A DNA stretch of 64,000 nucleotides. Source: Pedococcus cremeus (GTDB lineage: Bacteria > Actinomycetota > Actinomycetes > Actinomycetales > Dermatophilaceae). A program made the position numbers and the translations under genes. The stretch is taken from NCBI RefSeq assembly GCF_900111375.1, contig NZ_FOHB01000003.1, positions 1 through 64,000 of the forward strand, given 5' to 3'. The first letter of the stretch is position 1. Every line of letters starts with the position of its first letter. Positions 15,301 to 23,103 of the stretch are shown here, piece after piece. Below the pieces are notes generated by a model. That model ran no database searches and had not been told where the DNA came from. It worked only from the letters and a program-made list of their open reading frames with translations.

Positions 15301-16873
15301 GCAGCTCGCCGGCGCCGACGAGCACGAGGACGGAGCGCGGGCCGCGCCAAGGTCTTGTGGCACCCGCACCCGCACCCGAACCCGAACCCGCAGCGACACC
15401 CGCACCGGCACCTGCTCCGCGCCGGCGCCGCTCCACCTCGGTCAGCAACGTCTGCACCACGTTCGCCGTGGCCTCCGCGTCGGCCTCGAGGCAGCCGAAC
15501 CGACGTCCCTCCGAGGTGCGGTTGTGGGGCAGGCGGGTGACCCACTCCCACGCCGGGCCGTCTGCTCGCCGGGCGACCAGCACCCACAGCTGCACGTCGC
15601 GTGGCGAGTGGAGGGCGGCCACCTGGCCGACGAGGCCACGCCCGACCGCCTCGGCGGTCCGGGTGGGCGCGGCGACGCCGAGCACGCCGGTGGTGGCGAC
15701 GGCGACCGTGCAGGGGTAGTCCGGGGACTCCAGGACCTCGGGGTCGACGTGCGGAGTCGCGTCGGCGACCCGGACCTGCGACCGGGCGCTCCAGGTGCCG
15801 AGGCGCAGGTCGAGCACGTCGGGGTCGGTGCGCCGCCGCTCCCACAACCGTGTGGACAGCCTGGCGGCGATGGCCAGCACCTCGGCGGGGTCGGGACAGC
15901 TCACCTGCCGGACGCGCCGCTCCTCCGCGAGCGCCGTTGCGGCACAGGCACGCACGCGGCACACCGCCGCGTCGTGCTCGGCGAGCTGCGCGGCATACGA
16001 GCGCTTGCCGTTGACCCGGTCGGACAGGGCGGTGGCGCCCATGAGCAGCGGCGTCATGAGCGTGAAGACGGCCAGCACGGGACTGAAGACCAGCGCGAGG
16101 ACCACACCGACCGGTATCGGCGCGAGCATGGCCACCCACGGGAGGCGGCCGCGCTGGGGCCGTTGGGGCTGGGGCGGAAGCGTGAAGGTGCGCGGCTGGA
16201 CCGGCTGGGCGATGCGTGGGCTGCGGTTCACGAGCCGGACCCCGTCGCGTGCGGGCTGGGCTGCTGCCGGCCGGCGCCCGGAGCTGCGCACCTGCAGCCG
16301 GCTCGAGCCCACCCGCACCGTGTCGCCGGCCTGCAGCGGGGTGCCGTTGTCGGCGACCGGCCGGTCGGCGACCCGGGTTCCGTTGGTGGACCCGGCATCG
16401 CGCACCCGGACCCCGTCGTCGGTCACCGTGATGGCGGCGTGGGAGCGCGAGAGGTCGGGGTCGGCCAGGGGGAGGTCTGCCGAGGTGCCGCGCCCGAGCC
16501 GGAGCGTGCCGGGGCGGAGGGGGAGCTCTCGCCCCGCGTCGGGCCCGGACACCACCGCGAGGGTGAGACCGCCGGGCCTGCGGTCCGTCCTGCTGGGGTC
16601 CGTCGGCGCCGGGCGCTCGCGCACCGGCGCGATGGTCAGGACGGCACCGTCGACCAGCTCGCCCTCGCCCACCCGCATGGAGGGCGTGAGCGGCGAGCCG
16701 TGGGCCACCAGCGACCAGTCGGTGCCGAGCGAGCCGGCCGGCACGTCAGGTCCGAGCAGTCCGCGCAGGGCGCCGACGAGGTCGGCGACCGTTGAGGAGG
16801 GTGGTGCGTCGACCACCACCTCGGCCGGCGGGCGGCCGCCGCGTTCCCACACCACCGTCATCTGCAGGTGCAT
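12335..16873 (-). CDS. FHA-domain FtsK/SpoIIIE ATPase of the EccC/EssC type
   Basis: A 1512-residue membrane ATPase. Residues 1-85 look like a ubiquitin-like (YukD-type) fold; 100-195 form an FHA domain with L-R-L-G-R-G-T, S-R-S-H-A and G-S-T-N-G-T; two transmembrane helices lie near 245-290. Three FtsK/SpoIIIE modules follow. The first is intact (G-G-T-T-G-S-G-K-S Walker A, V-I-V-I-D-E-F Walker B, L-A-T-Q-R-P). The second has a weakened Walker A in which Lys is replaced (G-T-S-G-S-G-R-T). The third has G-S-S-R-S-G-K-S-T and a D-D-A-D Walker B. This order matches EssC of firmicutes more than the split mycobacterial EccC. Such ATPases drive type VII secretion of WXG100 proteins. No EccB, EccD, EccE or mycosin gene is nearby, so it is an orphan here. 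A Gly/Ala/Ser run interrupts the region before the first ATPase. Confidence 0.9.
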   Translation of the reverse strand: MHLQMTVVWERGGRPPAEVVVDAPPSSTVADLVGALRGLLGPDVPAGSLGTDWSLVAHGSPLTPSMRVGEGELVDGAVLTIAPVRERPAPTDPSRTDRRPGGLTLAVVSGPDAGRELPLRPGTLRLGRGTSADLPLADPDLSRSHAAITVTDDGVRVRDAGSTNGTRVADRPVADNGTPLQAGDTVRVGSSRLQVRSSGRRPAAAQPARDGVRLVNRSPRIAQPVQPRTFTLPPQPQRPQRGRLPWVAMLAPIPVGVVLALVFSPVLAVFTLMTPLLMGATALSDRVNGKRSYAAQLAEHDAAVCRVRACAATALAEERRVRQVSCPDPAEVLAIAARLSTRLWERRRTDPDVLDLRLGTWSARSQVRVADATPHVDPEVLESPDYPCTVAVATTGVLGVAAPTRTAEAVGRGLVGQVAALHSPRDVQLWVLVARRADGPAWEWVTRLPHNRTSEGRRFGCLEADAEATANVVQTLLTEVERRRRGAGAGAGVAAGSGSGAGAGATRPWRGPRSVLVLVGAGELREIPGVAALLADGPSVGLGVIAIDDDPGRLPNESRAVVEAVVEGPRTSWRLTAADDVGGHSLVVDQVGSWWADRLSRALAPLRDSTPDEESALPDAVSLLDLLPCDARDATSVAQRWTVRPASTEVPIGVTTGGPCTIDLRRDGPHVLVGGTTGSGKSELLRTLVTGLAAVNRPDRLAFVLVDYKGGAAFRECARLPHTVGMVTDLDAHLATRALTSLTAELKRREALFASVGARDLEEWDQRRGRGTPPVPRLVIVIDEFRVLAEEYPDFLAGLVRIAAVGRSLGVHLVLATQRPAGVVSADIKANVHLRIALRVRDRADSDDVIDDPAAAGISERTPGRALARTGSEPPVSFQAATVAGAARPLPLTVAAAAWTERPVPSGAAPAPRADEQPQAPAMSASPRSASPEPDSAQSAGDLADVVASLRAATAMVSAEPVPSPWLAPLPEHLPAEEVRHAADPSSPVVALGLVDLPSQQEQRPLVWDFTRPGHWAAIGTSGSGRTGFLRLLATEAARLLGPHRLHLYAVDGGRGGLRDLSSLPHTGAVVPRDDRGRLERLVRRLEREVARRRADAVAAHPLMLLLVDDWDLVAHDLDAVDHGLLTERIVALLRDGSGVGLRTAVTGERALMHGRLASLFTERLVLRLADPTEAVLLGLARSAMPVEQPPGRAVLCPDGTEVQLAAPSVGPIHGLEAVAASGPAGVPAMWHDGLGSEPRPGSRPLRVEPLPERVPRTDVIHSHTQGHDPGHDPDHTAGHTVEQTASTPSRRPAVPVGVGGDELDVVGLDPHRDGPLWLVAGSSRSGKSTALCTLGEGLAHLGHPLAVVSTRRGPLDRLRDHPAVSVWAGVDDTDALVAARRTNPDLAVLVDDADQLLDTPVEPVLRELARAARQGHGLVVCSASTGTLLTQYRGVAVEVARSQVGLLLGARGTNDGELFGLAAGRGHASADRDRVPGRGLLVTAAGPVDVQVAVADAEVRRREDSRFAQPV

Positions 16874-16881
16874 GGCACCCG

Positions 16882-16887
16882 ACGGTA
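16882..16887 (-). promoter_or_regulatory. Leaderless -10 element for the FHA-FtsK gene
   Basis: TACCGT on the minus strand, eight bases before the ATG at 16873. No ribosome-binding site is visible. Confidence 0.45.
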
Positions 16888-16995
16888 GGCAGTTCCGACG
16901 ATCGGCCCGCGCGCTTGTCCACAGCCTCCCTGGACGCGAAGGGCGGTCGGGGTCGGCCTCGGCCGGTGCCAGGTCAGCCGCAGGTCAGCTGCGGG

Positions 16996-17871
16996 TCAGA
17001 GCGTGCCTCCCCGCAGGAGGATGCGGGCGCCCTCCTGCCAGTGCGGGTCGCCACAGCCGGTGTAGTTGGTCCAGGTCGCGCCGAGCCGCAGCGCGATGCA
17101 GTCGGCCGCCCGCTCCAGCCCGGTGACCGTCGTGCCGCCGAACCAGCGCACCATGTCGCTGCTGTACCGCGTGTAGGGCCCGTAGCCGGTGCCGTAGTTG
17201 GCGATGACCACGGCGTGACCGTACTCGTGGGCGGCGACCGAGTAGAGCTTGCCGGCCGGCACGGTGGGGGAGATGTAGATGTTCGCCGCACCGGGCTGGT
17301 TGGCGTCGGTGATGCCGTAGTGGCCGAACCGCGAGGTGACGTGCCAGCGGGCGATGCCGTCGCGGTACCCGGGGATCGCCGCGATCGCCCGGTTCAGCGC
17401 CGGCCAGCTCGTGCGGGCCGGTGCTGCGGTGGCGGCGGCGCGAGAGGCCGAGCGGGCGGCCCGCGCCTTCGCCGCCGCGGCTGCCTGGGCACGGGCGACG
17501 GCCCGTGCCTTGGCCTTCGCCTGGGCGGCCCTTCGGGCTGCCTGGTATGCCGCCGCCTTGCGTGCCGCTGCCTGCTGGACGGCCTTTCGCTCGGCTGCCC
17601 GGGCTGCGGCCTTGGCCTGCACGGCGCGGGCCCGCGCTGCGTCGGCGGCTGCACGGCGGGCGGCGGCCTCGCGGGCTTCGCGGGCTTCGCGGGCGAGGGC
17701 GGACTCCTGTCGGTCCGCCGCCGCCGTGGTGCGGCCGGCTGCGAGGCCACCGAGGGTGTCGTGGCCCGAGACGGGGCCGGTGGTGGCGGCGTGGCCGGCC
17801 AGGGCGGTCGCGGAGACCACGATGGCCGCGGCGGCGGCGAGCAGGGGACGGACGGGGCGGGGAGGGCGCAT
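16996..17871 (-). CDS. Secreted zinc metallopeptidase with Ala-rich coiled coil
   Basis: A 291-residue protein. A signal peptide (basic start, hydrophobic 10-25, cleavage near A-G-H-A-A) is followed by a long Ala/Arg/Lys helical stalk, residues 50-150. The C-terminal domain has the zinc-binding H-E-Y-G-H at 215-219 and a downstream E-R-A-A-D (Glu253, Asp257), the arrangement of zincins like the YpfJ family in which the Glu is the third ligand. Three Cys (258, 273 and possibly one partner) could be structural. It probably works outside the membrane; the substrate is unknown. The ATG is the only start giving a clean signal peptide; the frame continues upstream without one. It is divergent from the Tad operon, but I have no evidence that the two act together. 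Confidence 0.75.
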   Translation of the reverse strand: MRPPRPVRPLLAAAAAIVVSATALAGHAATTGPVSGHDTLGGLAAGRTTAAADRQESALAREAREAREAAARRAAADAARARAVQAKAAARAAERKAVQQAAARKAAAYQAARRAAQAKAKARAVARAQAAAAAKARAARSASRAAATAAPARTSWPALNRAIAAIPGYRDGIARWHVTSRFGHYGITDANQPGAANIYISPTVPAGKLYSVAAHEYGHAVVIANYGTGYGPYTRYSSDMVRWFGGTTVTGLERAADCIALRLGATWTNYTGCGDPHWQEGARILLRGGTL

Positions 17872-18197
17872 GCAACGGCTTTTCTGGTCGTGCGTGCTGC
17901 AGGGGGCAGCACAGGGCGCGCGGACCTGCGGGCACGCGTCAGCGCGGTGGGGGAAGGTCACGCGTCCAGCGGGGGCTGGTGATGGCGGCCCGTCTCGAGA
18001 TCGGGCCCGGCCCGTCGCGGCGGTACCTGCCGCGGGCCTGTGCGGGGTCGACCGCACGCGGGACGATACCTGCTCCAACCGGCATCTCGGAAACCCGAGT
18101 CGCCTTGTGGACAAACGGCACAGCCCGGACGATTCGCCCTACGATGCCGGGAAGCGCCAGGTCACCACGATGGCCCGGCGCGGCAGGAGACGTCCGG
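17872..18197. promoter_or_regulatory. Divergent intergenic region before the Tad operon
   Basis: About 325 bases between the zinc peptidase and cpaF genes. A TACGAT at 18140-18145 is a plausible -10 for the Tad operon, leaving a leader of roughly 45 bases with an AGGAGA ribosome-binding site at 18185. No clear -35, operator or small gene is seen in the rest. Confidence 0.35.
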
Positions 18198-19445
18198 ATG
18201 AGCCGGCAGGGGGAGGGTTTCGTGGAAGCGGTGAGCCACGTCGAGGCAGAGGTGCGCGAGCTGATCCGTCGCACCGGGCTGGACCCGGCGCGCGACACCC
18301 GGGAGATCGACCGGCTGGTGCGCGAGGCGGTGGCCGACGACGACGAGCGCTCGCTCCACGGCGGGTTGCCGACGCTGCCCAGCCTCGAGACGGCCGTGAA
18401 GTCGGTGTTCGACGCGGTGGCGGGCTTCGGGCCGCTGCAGCCGTACTTCGACGACCCGGCCATCGAGGAGATCTGGATCAACGAGCCCTCGCGCGTCTTC
18501 GTCGCCCGCGGCGGTGTCGCGGAGCTGACCAACACGATCCTGACCGACGACGACGTGCGCGACCTCGTCGAGCGCATGCTCAAGACCTCGGGTCGTCGCG
18601 TCGACCTGTCGTCGCCGTTCGTCGACGCCGTGCTGCCGGACGGCTCGCGGCTGCACGTGGTCATCCCGGACATCACCCGGGCGCACTGGCACGTCAACAT
18701 CCGCAAGTTCGTCGTCAAGGCCGACCACCTCGACGACCTCGTCGCACTCGGCACCCTGACGCGCCAGGCTGCCCGCTTCCTCGAAGCGGCGGTGGTCAGT
18801 GGGCTCAACATCCTGGTGGCCGGCGGGACCCAGGCGGGCAAGACCACCCTCCTGAACTGCCTGAGCGCGGCGATCCCGGCGCGCGAGCGGGTCGTCACCT
18901 GCGAAGAGGTCTTCGAGCTCAAGATCCCGCTCCGCGACGTGGCGTCCATGCAGTGCCGGCAGCCGAGCCTCGAGGGCACCGGCGAGGTCCCGCTGCGCAG
19001 GCTGGTCAAGGAGGCGCTGCGGATGCGGCCCTCACGCATCATCGTCGGCGAGGTGCGCCAGGCCGAGAGCCTCGACCTCCTCATCGCCCTCAACAGTGGC
19101 CTGCCGGGGATGTGCACGATCCACGCGAACAGCGCCCGCGAGGCCGTCACCAAGATGTGCACGCTGCCCCTGCTGGCGGGCGAGAACGTGAGCAGCCGCT
19201 TCGTGGTCCCGACGGTCGCCGGGTCGATCGACCTCGTCGCGCACGCGGCGCTCGAGCACGACGGCGTGCGCCGGGTGCGCGAGATCGCCGCGGTGCCGGG
19301 CCGGGTCGAGGGGGACGTCGTCGAGATCGCCGACCTCTTCGTGCAGCGGGACGGCGTCCTGCGCCGGGCAGATGGGTTCCCTCCGCACATCGACCGCTTC
19401 GAGCGCGCCGGCTACGACGTCTCGGCGCTGCTGGCCCAGGAATAG
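18198..19445 (+). CDS. cpaF: Tad pilus assembly ATPase CpaF/TadA
   Basis: A 415-residue type II/IV secretion ATPase that powers Flp-pilin polymerisation at the inner membrane face. Visible motifs are FGPLQPYFDDPAIEEIWIN near residue 75, Walker A G-G-T-Q-A-G-K-T-T near 212, the Asp box around V-T-C-E-E-V-F-E-L, Walker B region R-P-S-R-I-I-V-G-E-V-R and the His box C-T-I-H-A-N-S-A. AGGAGA sits seven bases before the ATG. It is the first gene of a seven-gene operon, separated from tadB by 11 bases. The TadZ-like localisation protein normally found just upstream in actinobacteria is missing. Confidence 0.95.
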   Translation: MSRQGEGFVEAVSHVEAEVRELIRRTGLDPARDTREIDRLVREAVADDDERSLHGGLPTLPSLETAVKSVFDAVAGFGPLQPYFDDPAIEEIWINEPSRVFVARGGVAELTNTILTDDDVRDLVERMLKTSGRRVDLSSPFVDAVLPDGSRLHVVIPDITRAHWHVNIRKFVVKADHLDDLVALGTLTRQAARFLEAAVVSGLNILVAGGTQAGKTTLLNCLSAAIPARERVVTCEEVFELKIPLRDVASMQCRQPSLEGTGEVPLRRLVKEALRMRPSRIIVGEVRQAESLDLLIALNSGLPGMCTIHANSAREAVTKMCTLPLLAGENVSSRFVVPTVAGSIDLVAHAALEHDGVRRVREIAAVPGRVEGDVVEIADLFVQRDGVLRRADGFPPHIDRFERAGYDVSALLAQE

Positions 19446-19456
19446 CAGGAGCAGCC

Positions 19457-20326
19457 GTGCGGCACCTCATGGTCGGCCTGCTCCTGGGCATCGGTGTGTT
19501 CTGCATCTGGTGGTCCTGCTGGGTGCCCGACGCGGATGCGACCCCGCGCGTGCGGCGTCCGGGCCTCGCCGACCGGCTCCAGGACGACCTCGTCCAGGCC
19601 GGCTACGACGGCATGCGCCCGCGGACGCTGCTCGTCGCCTGCGTCATCGCGCTCACCCTGGTGTTCGCCATCGTGCTCGCCGTCACCACCGTCGTGCCGA
19701 TCGCCGTCTGCTTCGCAGCCATGGCCGGCTACGCGCCGATCGCGCTGGTCCGCATGCGTGCCCGTCGACGCCGTGCCGTGATGCGCGACCTCTGGCCCGA
19801 CGCCGTCGACAACATCGCCTCCGGCGTGCGCGCGGGCCTGGCCCTGCCGGAGGCCTTGTCCCAGCTCGGTCAGCGCGGCCCGGAGGAGCTGCGCCCCGCG
19901 TTCCGCGACTTCGCCGAGGACTACCGGGCCACCGGCCGGTTCCACGACTGCCTGGACCGGCTCAAGGACCGCCTCAGCGACCCGGTGGGCGACCGGCTCG
20001 TCGAGTCGCTGCGCATCGCCCGCGAGGTGGGTGGCAGCGACCTCGGCCGGCTGCTGCGCACGCTCTCCACGTTCCTGCGCGAGGACGCCCGCACCCGTGC
20101 GGAGCTCGAGACCCGCCAGGGCTGGACGGTGAACGCGGCACGTCTCGCCGTCGCGGCGCCCTGGGTGGTGCTGGCGTTCATGTCGGGCCGGGCCGAGTCG
20201 GTGCAGGCCTACAGCACCGCAACCGGGGCCGCGGTCCTGGCCGTTGGTGCGGCGGTCTCCGTCGCGGCATACCGGGTGATGCTGCACATCGGCCGGCTGC
20301 CCGAGGACGAGCGGGTGCTGCGATGA
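19457..20326 (+). CDS. tadB: Tad pilus inner-membrane protein TadB
   Basis: A 289-residue GSPII_F-family platform protein. Transmembrane helices lie near residues 2-20, 60-95 and, at the C-terminal end, 230-275; between them is the cytoplasmic helical domain with WPDAVDNIASGVRAGLALPE and R-E-V-G-G-S-D-L-G-R-L-L, typical for TadB. It forms the membrane base on which CpaF acts, together with TadC. The GTG start is preceded by AGGAG; the stop overlaps the tadC ATG in ATGA. Confidence 0.93.
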   Translation: MRHLMVGLLLGIGVFCIWWSCWVPDADATPRVRRPGLADRLQDDLVQAGYDGMRPRTLLVACVIALTLVFAIVLAVTTVVPIAVCFAAMAGYAPIALVRMRARRRRAVMRDLWPDAVDNIASGVRAGLALPEALSQLGQRGPEELRPAFRDFAEDYRATGRFHDCLDRLKDRLSDPVGDRLVESLRIAREVGGSDLGRLLRTLSTFLREDARTRAELETRQGWTVNAARLAVAAPWVVLAFMSGRAESVQAYSTATGAAVLAVGAAVSVAAYRVMLHIGRLPEDERVLR

Positions 20327-21276
20327 GTGGGCCGTGGGGGGTCGACGGGCTGTCCGGTCCCGGGGCAGGACTCGGGCTGCTGCTCGGCATCGGCCTGGCG
20401 CTGGTGTGGCTCGGGCTGCCCGTGCACCGGCGCCCGCGGCTGGAGCAGCGGCTCCACCCCTACCTGCGAGACGCACCGAAGCCGTCACGGCTGCTGGCAG
20501 GCAGCCAGGTCGACGGTGCCAGTGCGCTCGGCGTCCTCCTGCGACCGGTCGTGGGCGACCTCGCGCGCGGGGTGGAGCGCATGCTGGGCGGCTCGGCATC
20601 GGTGCGCCGCCGCCTGCTCCGGGCAGGCCGGGCGCCCGACGTCGACAAGTTCCGCGCCGAGCAGGTCGTCTGGGGTGCGGTGGGCACCGTCGCCGGGGCG
20701 GCGCTCGGCACGGTTCTCTGGCTCGACAACGGCGGGTCGCTGGTGCCGTTGGTGTCCTTGACGCTGTGCGGCTGTGGCATCGGCATCGTGGCGCGTGACC
20801 AGTGGCTCTCACACGAAGCCAACCGGCGCGAGGCGCGCATGCTTGCCGAGTTCCCCACGGTGGCAGAGCTGCTCGCGCTCGCCGTGGGCGCCGGCGAGGG
20901 AGCTGTGGGTGCCCTGGAGCGGGTGTGCCGGCTCTCCCGCGGTGAGCTCGCCACCGAGCTGGGGCGGTGCCTCGCCGACGCCCGGGCGGGCGCGAACCTG
21001 CCGACCGCCCTGCAGGGACTGGCAGACCGCACGGGCCTGCCGAGCCTCGCACGCTTCGTCGACGGCATGGTCGTGGCGGTGCAGCGGGGCACCCCGCTCG
21101 CGGAGGTCCTGCGGGCCCAGGCGCAGGACGTGCGCGAGGCCGGGCGCCGCGCCGTCATGGAGGAGGGCGGCAAGAAGGAGATCCTCATGATGGTCCCCGT
21201 CGTCTTCCTGGTGCTCCCGGTCACCGTGCTCTTCGCCGTCTTCCCCGGCTTCTCACTGCTGCAGTTCACCCTCTGA
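20323..21276 (+). CDS. tadC: Tad pilus inner-membrane protein TadC
   Basis: A 317-residue GSPII_F-family protein, second half of the Tad membrane platform. Helices are predicted near 15-32, 110-150 and 288-310, with the cytoplasmic domain containing FPTVAELLALAVGAGEG and GTPLAEVLRAQAQDVREAG, and the conserved E-E-G-G-K-K-E-I-L-M-M-V-P just before the last membrane segment. The ATGA overlap with tadB implies coupled translation. Confidence 0.93.
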   Translation: MSGPWGVDGLSGPGAGLGLLLGIGLALVWLGLPVHRRPRLEQRLHPYLRDAPKPSRLLAGSQVDGASALGVLLRPVVGDLARGVERMLGGSASVRRRLLRAGRAPDVDKFRAEQVVWGAVGTVAGAALGTVLWLDNGGSLVPLVSLTLCGCGIGIVARDQWLSHEANRREARMLAEFPTVAELLALAVGAGEGAVGALERVCRLSRGELATELGRCLADARAGANLPTALQGLADRTGLPSLARFVDGMVVAVQRGTPLAEVLRAQAQDVREAGRRAVMEEGGKKEILMMVPVVFLVLPVTVLFAVFPGFSLLQFTL

Positions 21277-21300
21277 CCACTCAACCGAGAGGAACGAATC

Positions 21301-21498
21301 ATGGAGACCATCACCAGAACCCTGGTCCGGGCGCAGCTCGCAGCGCGCCGTTCCGCCTCCGGCGAGCGGGGTGACGTCCCCGGCTGGGTGCTCATCACGC
21401 TCATGACCGCCGGGCTCGTCAGCGTCCTGTGGGGCGTCGCCAACGACCAGCTGACGGCGTTGTTCAACCGGGCGATGAACTCGGTCACCGGTCCCTGA
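21301..21498 (+). CDS. flp: Flp-type pilin subunit
   Basis: A 65-residue protein with a charged, 28-residue leader and one hydrophobic helix (about 29-46) followed by a short tail, the layout of actinobacterial Flp pilins. The leader contains G-E-R-G-D-V-P-G-W before the helix, so processing would be near the Gly residues. The canonical Gly/Glu-Tyr motif of proteobacterial Flp is absent, as is usual in this phylum. A good ribosome-binding site (GAGAGGAA) precedes the ATG. No prepilin peptidase gene is in the window. Confidence 0.85.
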   Translation: METITRTLVRAQLAARRSASGERGDVPGWVLITLMTAGLVSVLWGVANDQLTALFNRAMNSVTGP

Positions 21499-21503
21499 GC
21501 CGC

Positions 21504-21908
21504 ATGGCCATCCAGCAGCAGGGCCGACGGGCCGGAGCGGGGGAGCGCGGCAGCGCAGTCACCGACTTCGTCATGGTCTCCGCGCTGGTGGCCGTGCTCT
21601 TCGTCGCGGTGTTCCAGCTCGGGCTGGCACTGCACGTGCGCAACACCCTCATCTCCTGCGCGGCCGAGGGGGCCCGGCTGGGGGCACGCGCGAACGCCGA
21701 CCCCGACGACGGCGCGGCTCGCGCCCGTGAGCTCATCACCACATCCCTCACCGCGCGCTACGCCCGTCAGGTGACGGCGCACGTCGTCGATGCGGGCGGG
21801 GTGCGGGCGGTCGCGGTCGAGGTCGTCGCCCCGCTGCCCGTGATCGGCCCGTTGGGCCCTGACGGTGCTCTTCGGGTGACGGGTCGGGCCTTCCTGGAGG
21901 CCCAGTGA
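21504..21908 (+). CDS. tadE: TadE-like minor pilin
   Basis: A 134-residue pseudopilin. The N terminus has a short basic leader, then G-E-R-G-S-A-V-T-D-F and a hydrophobic helix (26-46), the TadE signature in which the acidic residue follows the helix start. The extracellular remainder is small and beta-rich; a single Cys lies in I-S-C-A-A-E-G-A. The ATG lies three bases after the flp stop. It is likely a minor component of the pilus. Confidence 0.88.
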   Translation: MAIQQQGRRAGAGERGSAVTDFVMVSALVAVLFVAVFQLGLALHVRNTLISCAAEGARLGARANADPDDGAARARELITTSLTARYARQVTAHVVDAGGVRAVAVEVVAPLPVIGPLGPDGALRVTGRAFLEAQ

Positions 21909-21936
21909 CGGCGAGTGCGAGGGGAGGGGAGGCGTC

Positions 21937-22401
21937 GTGACGACGTGGTGGGCAGCGTTGCGGCGTCGCCGGGCCTGCTCGGCGGAGAATGGCAGCGCGG
22001 TGGTGGAGTTCGTCTTCCTCGCCGTGCTGATGCTGGTCCCGCTCATCTACCTCGTGATGACCCTCGGACGGCTCCAGGCCGGCGCGTATGCCGCGTCGGC
22101 GGCCGCCCGAGAGGCCGGCCGCGCGTACACGACCGCCAGCACCGAGGCCGAGGCCGAGGGACGCGCGGACGCGGCTGCCTCGATCGCGTTCGAGGACCAG
22201 GGCTTCGGCGGCACCGGACGCCTGTCGCTGTCCTGCGACGGCACGCCCTGCCTGCGGCCCGAGGGGCGCATCGAGGTGACCTCGGTCGTGACCGTACCGC
22301 TGCCGCTCGTGCCGTCCTTCGCGCGCGACGTCGTGCCGCTCGAGGTGCCCCTGTCCGCCACCCACGTCGCCGTCGTCGACCGGTTCCGAGGCGCGCCATG
22401 A
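21937..22401 (+). CDS. Second TadE/TadF-like minor pilin
   Basis: A 154-residue protein with a basic leader, the motif A-E-N-G-S-A-V-V-E-F-V-F and a hydrophobic helix (19-42), again of TadE type. The exposed domain has two Cys (in L-S-C-D-G-T-P-C) that could form a disulfide. The GTG start is preceded by a GGGGAGGGGAGG purine run. Its stop overlaps the next start in ATGA. Confidence 0.85.
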   Translation: MTTWWAALRRRRACSAENGSAVVEFVFLAVLMLVPLIYLVMTLGRLQAGAYAASAAAREAGRAYTTASTEAEAEGRADAAASIAFEDQGFGGTGRLSLSCDGTPCLRPEGRIEVTSVVTVPLPLVPSFARDVVPLEVPLSATHVAVVDRFRGAP

Positions 22402-22889
22402 CGGCGCGGCGGGCAGCGGCGGCCCTGAGGTCGCGCCTGCGTCGGACTCGCGTGAGCGGTGAGTCGGGACAGGTGACCCTGCTCGTGCTCGGCTTCACCC
22501 TCGTGGCGGCCATGCTCATCGTCGGCACCGTCGCCGTCACCTCGGTGCAGCTGAGCCGGATGCGCCTGCTCGACGCGGCCGACGGCGCGGCCCTCGACGC
22601 CGCCGACTCCCTGGACGCGAGCGCCTACGAGCGCGGACTGGGGAAGGCCGTCCCGGTCAGCGACGAGACCGTGCGCTCCACCGCCGAGGCCTACCTCGCC
22701 GACCGGCCCCTGCCGGTCGGCATGCTCGCGTGGCGGGTCACCAGTGGCACGGGTTCGCCCGACGGCCAGCGCGCCGTCGTCCGGCTGGTGGGCGAGGCGG
22801 ACCTGCCACTCGTGGGCGGGGTGCTGCGCGGGCTCGGGGGCTCCGTGACCCTGACGGTCGAGTCCACTGCACGCTCGGACCTCCAGTAG
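22398..22889 (+). CDS. TadG-like pilus protein
   Basis: A 163-residue protein with a 25-residue basic leader, G-E-S-G-Q-V-T-L-L-V-L-G-F and one membrane helix (26-48), then a helix-rich start (RMRLLDAADGAALDAADSLD) and beta-rich end. The Gly-Gln-hydrophobic start and the D-A-A-D-G-A-A-L-D-A-A motif are typical of actinobacterial TadG-like proteins that close Tad operons. It is translationally coupled to the preceding gene. A weak hairpin 100 bases later may end the operon. Confidence 0.82.
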   Translation: MTARRAAAALRSRLRRTRVSGESGQVTLLVLGFTLVAAMLIVGTVAVTSVQLSRMRLLDAADGAALDAADSLDASAYERGLGKAVPVSDETVRSTAEAYLADRPLPVGMLAWRVTSGTGSPDGQRAVVRLVGEADLPLVGGVLRGLGGSVTLTVESTARSDLQ

Positions 22890-22989
22890 CTGCGTGAGCT
22901 GCCGAGCTGCGTCACCTTCAGGACCACCGGCTGCAAGCCCCACGGAGGGAGACGCAGACTGCGACGCGGGCGGTCTCGACCAGGACATC

Positions 22990-23011
22990 GTCCGGGCTCG
23001 CCTGTCCGGAC
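22990..23011 (+). terminator. Weak hairpin after the Tad operon
   Basis: GTCCGG pairs with CCGGAC across a ten-base loop. It is the only inverted repeat I see in the 214-base gap before the thiolase gene. Confidence 0.3.
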
Positions 23012-23056
23012 CCAGGAGGTGGTGAGGGCCACAACGACGCTGGAGTGGGCCGCGGC

Positions 23057-23062
23057 TAGAGT
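23057..23062 (+). promoter_or_regulatory. Likely -10 element of the thiolase gene
   Basis: TAGAGT about 40 bases before the ATG, followed by a leader with a GGAGG eight bases before the start codon. Confidence 0.4.
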
Positions 23063-23103
23063 TGCCGGAGGAATCTGCATCAACGGCGCTGGAGGCTCAT
23101 CCC

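Noticed and set aside
17421-18197. N-terminal extension of CpaF
   Set aside because: No start signal and antisense to the zinc peptidase; the ATG at 18198 has a good ribosome-binding site.
22890-23103. Riboswitch upstream of the thiolase gene
   Set aside because: The 214-base gap has one weak hairpin and a promoter but no cobalamin, SAM or TPP core motif.
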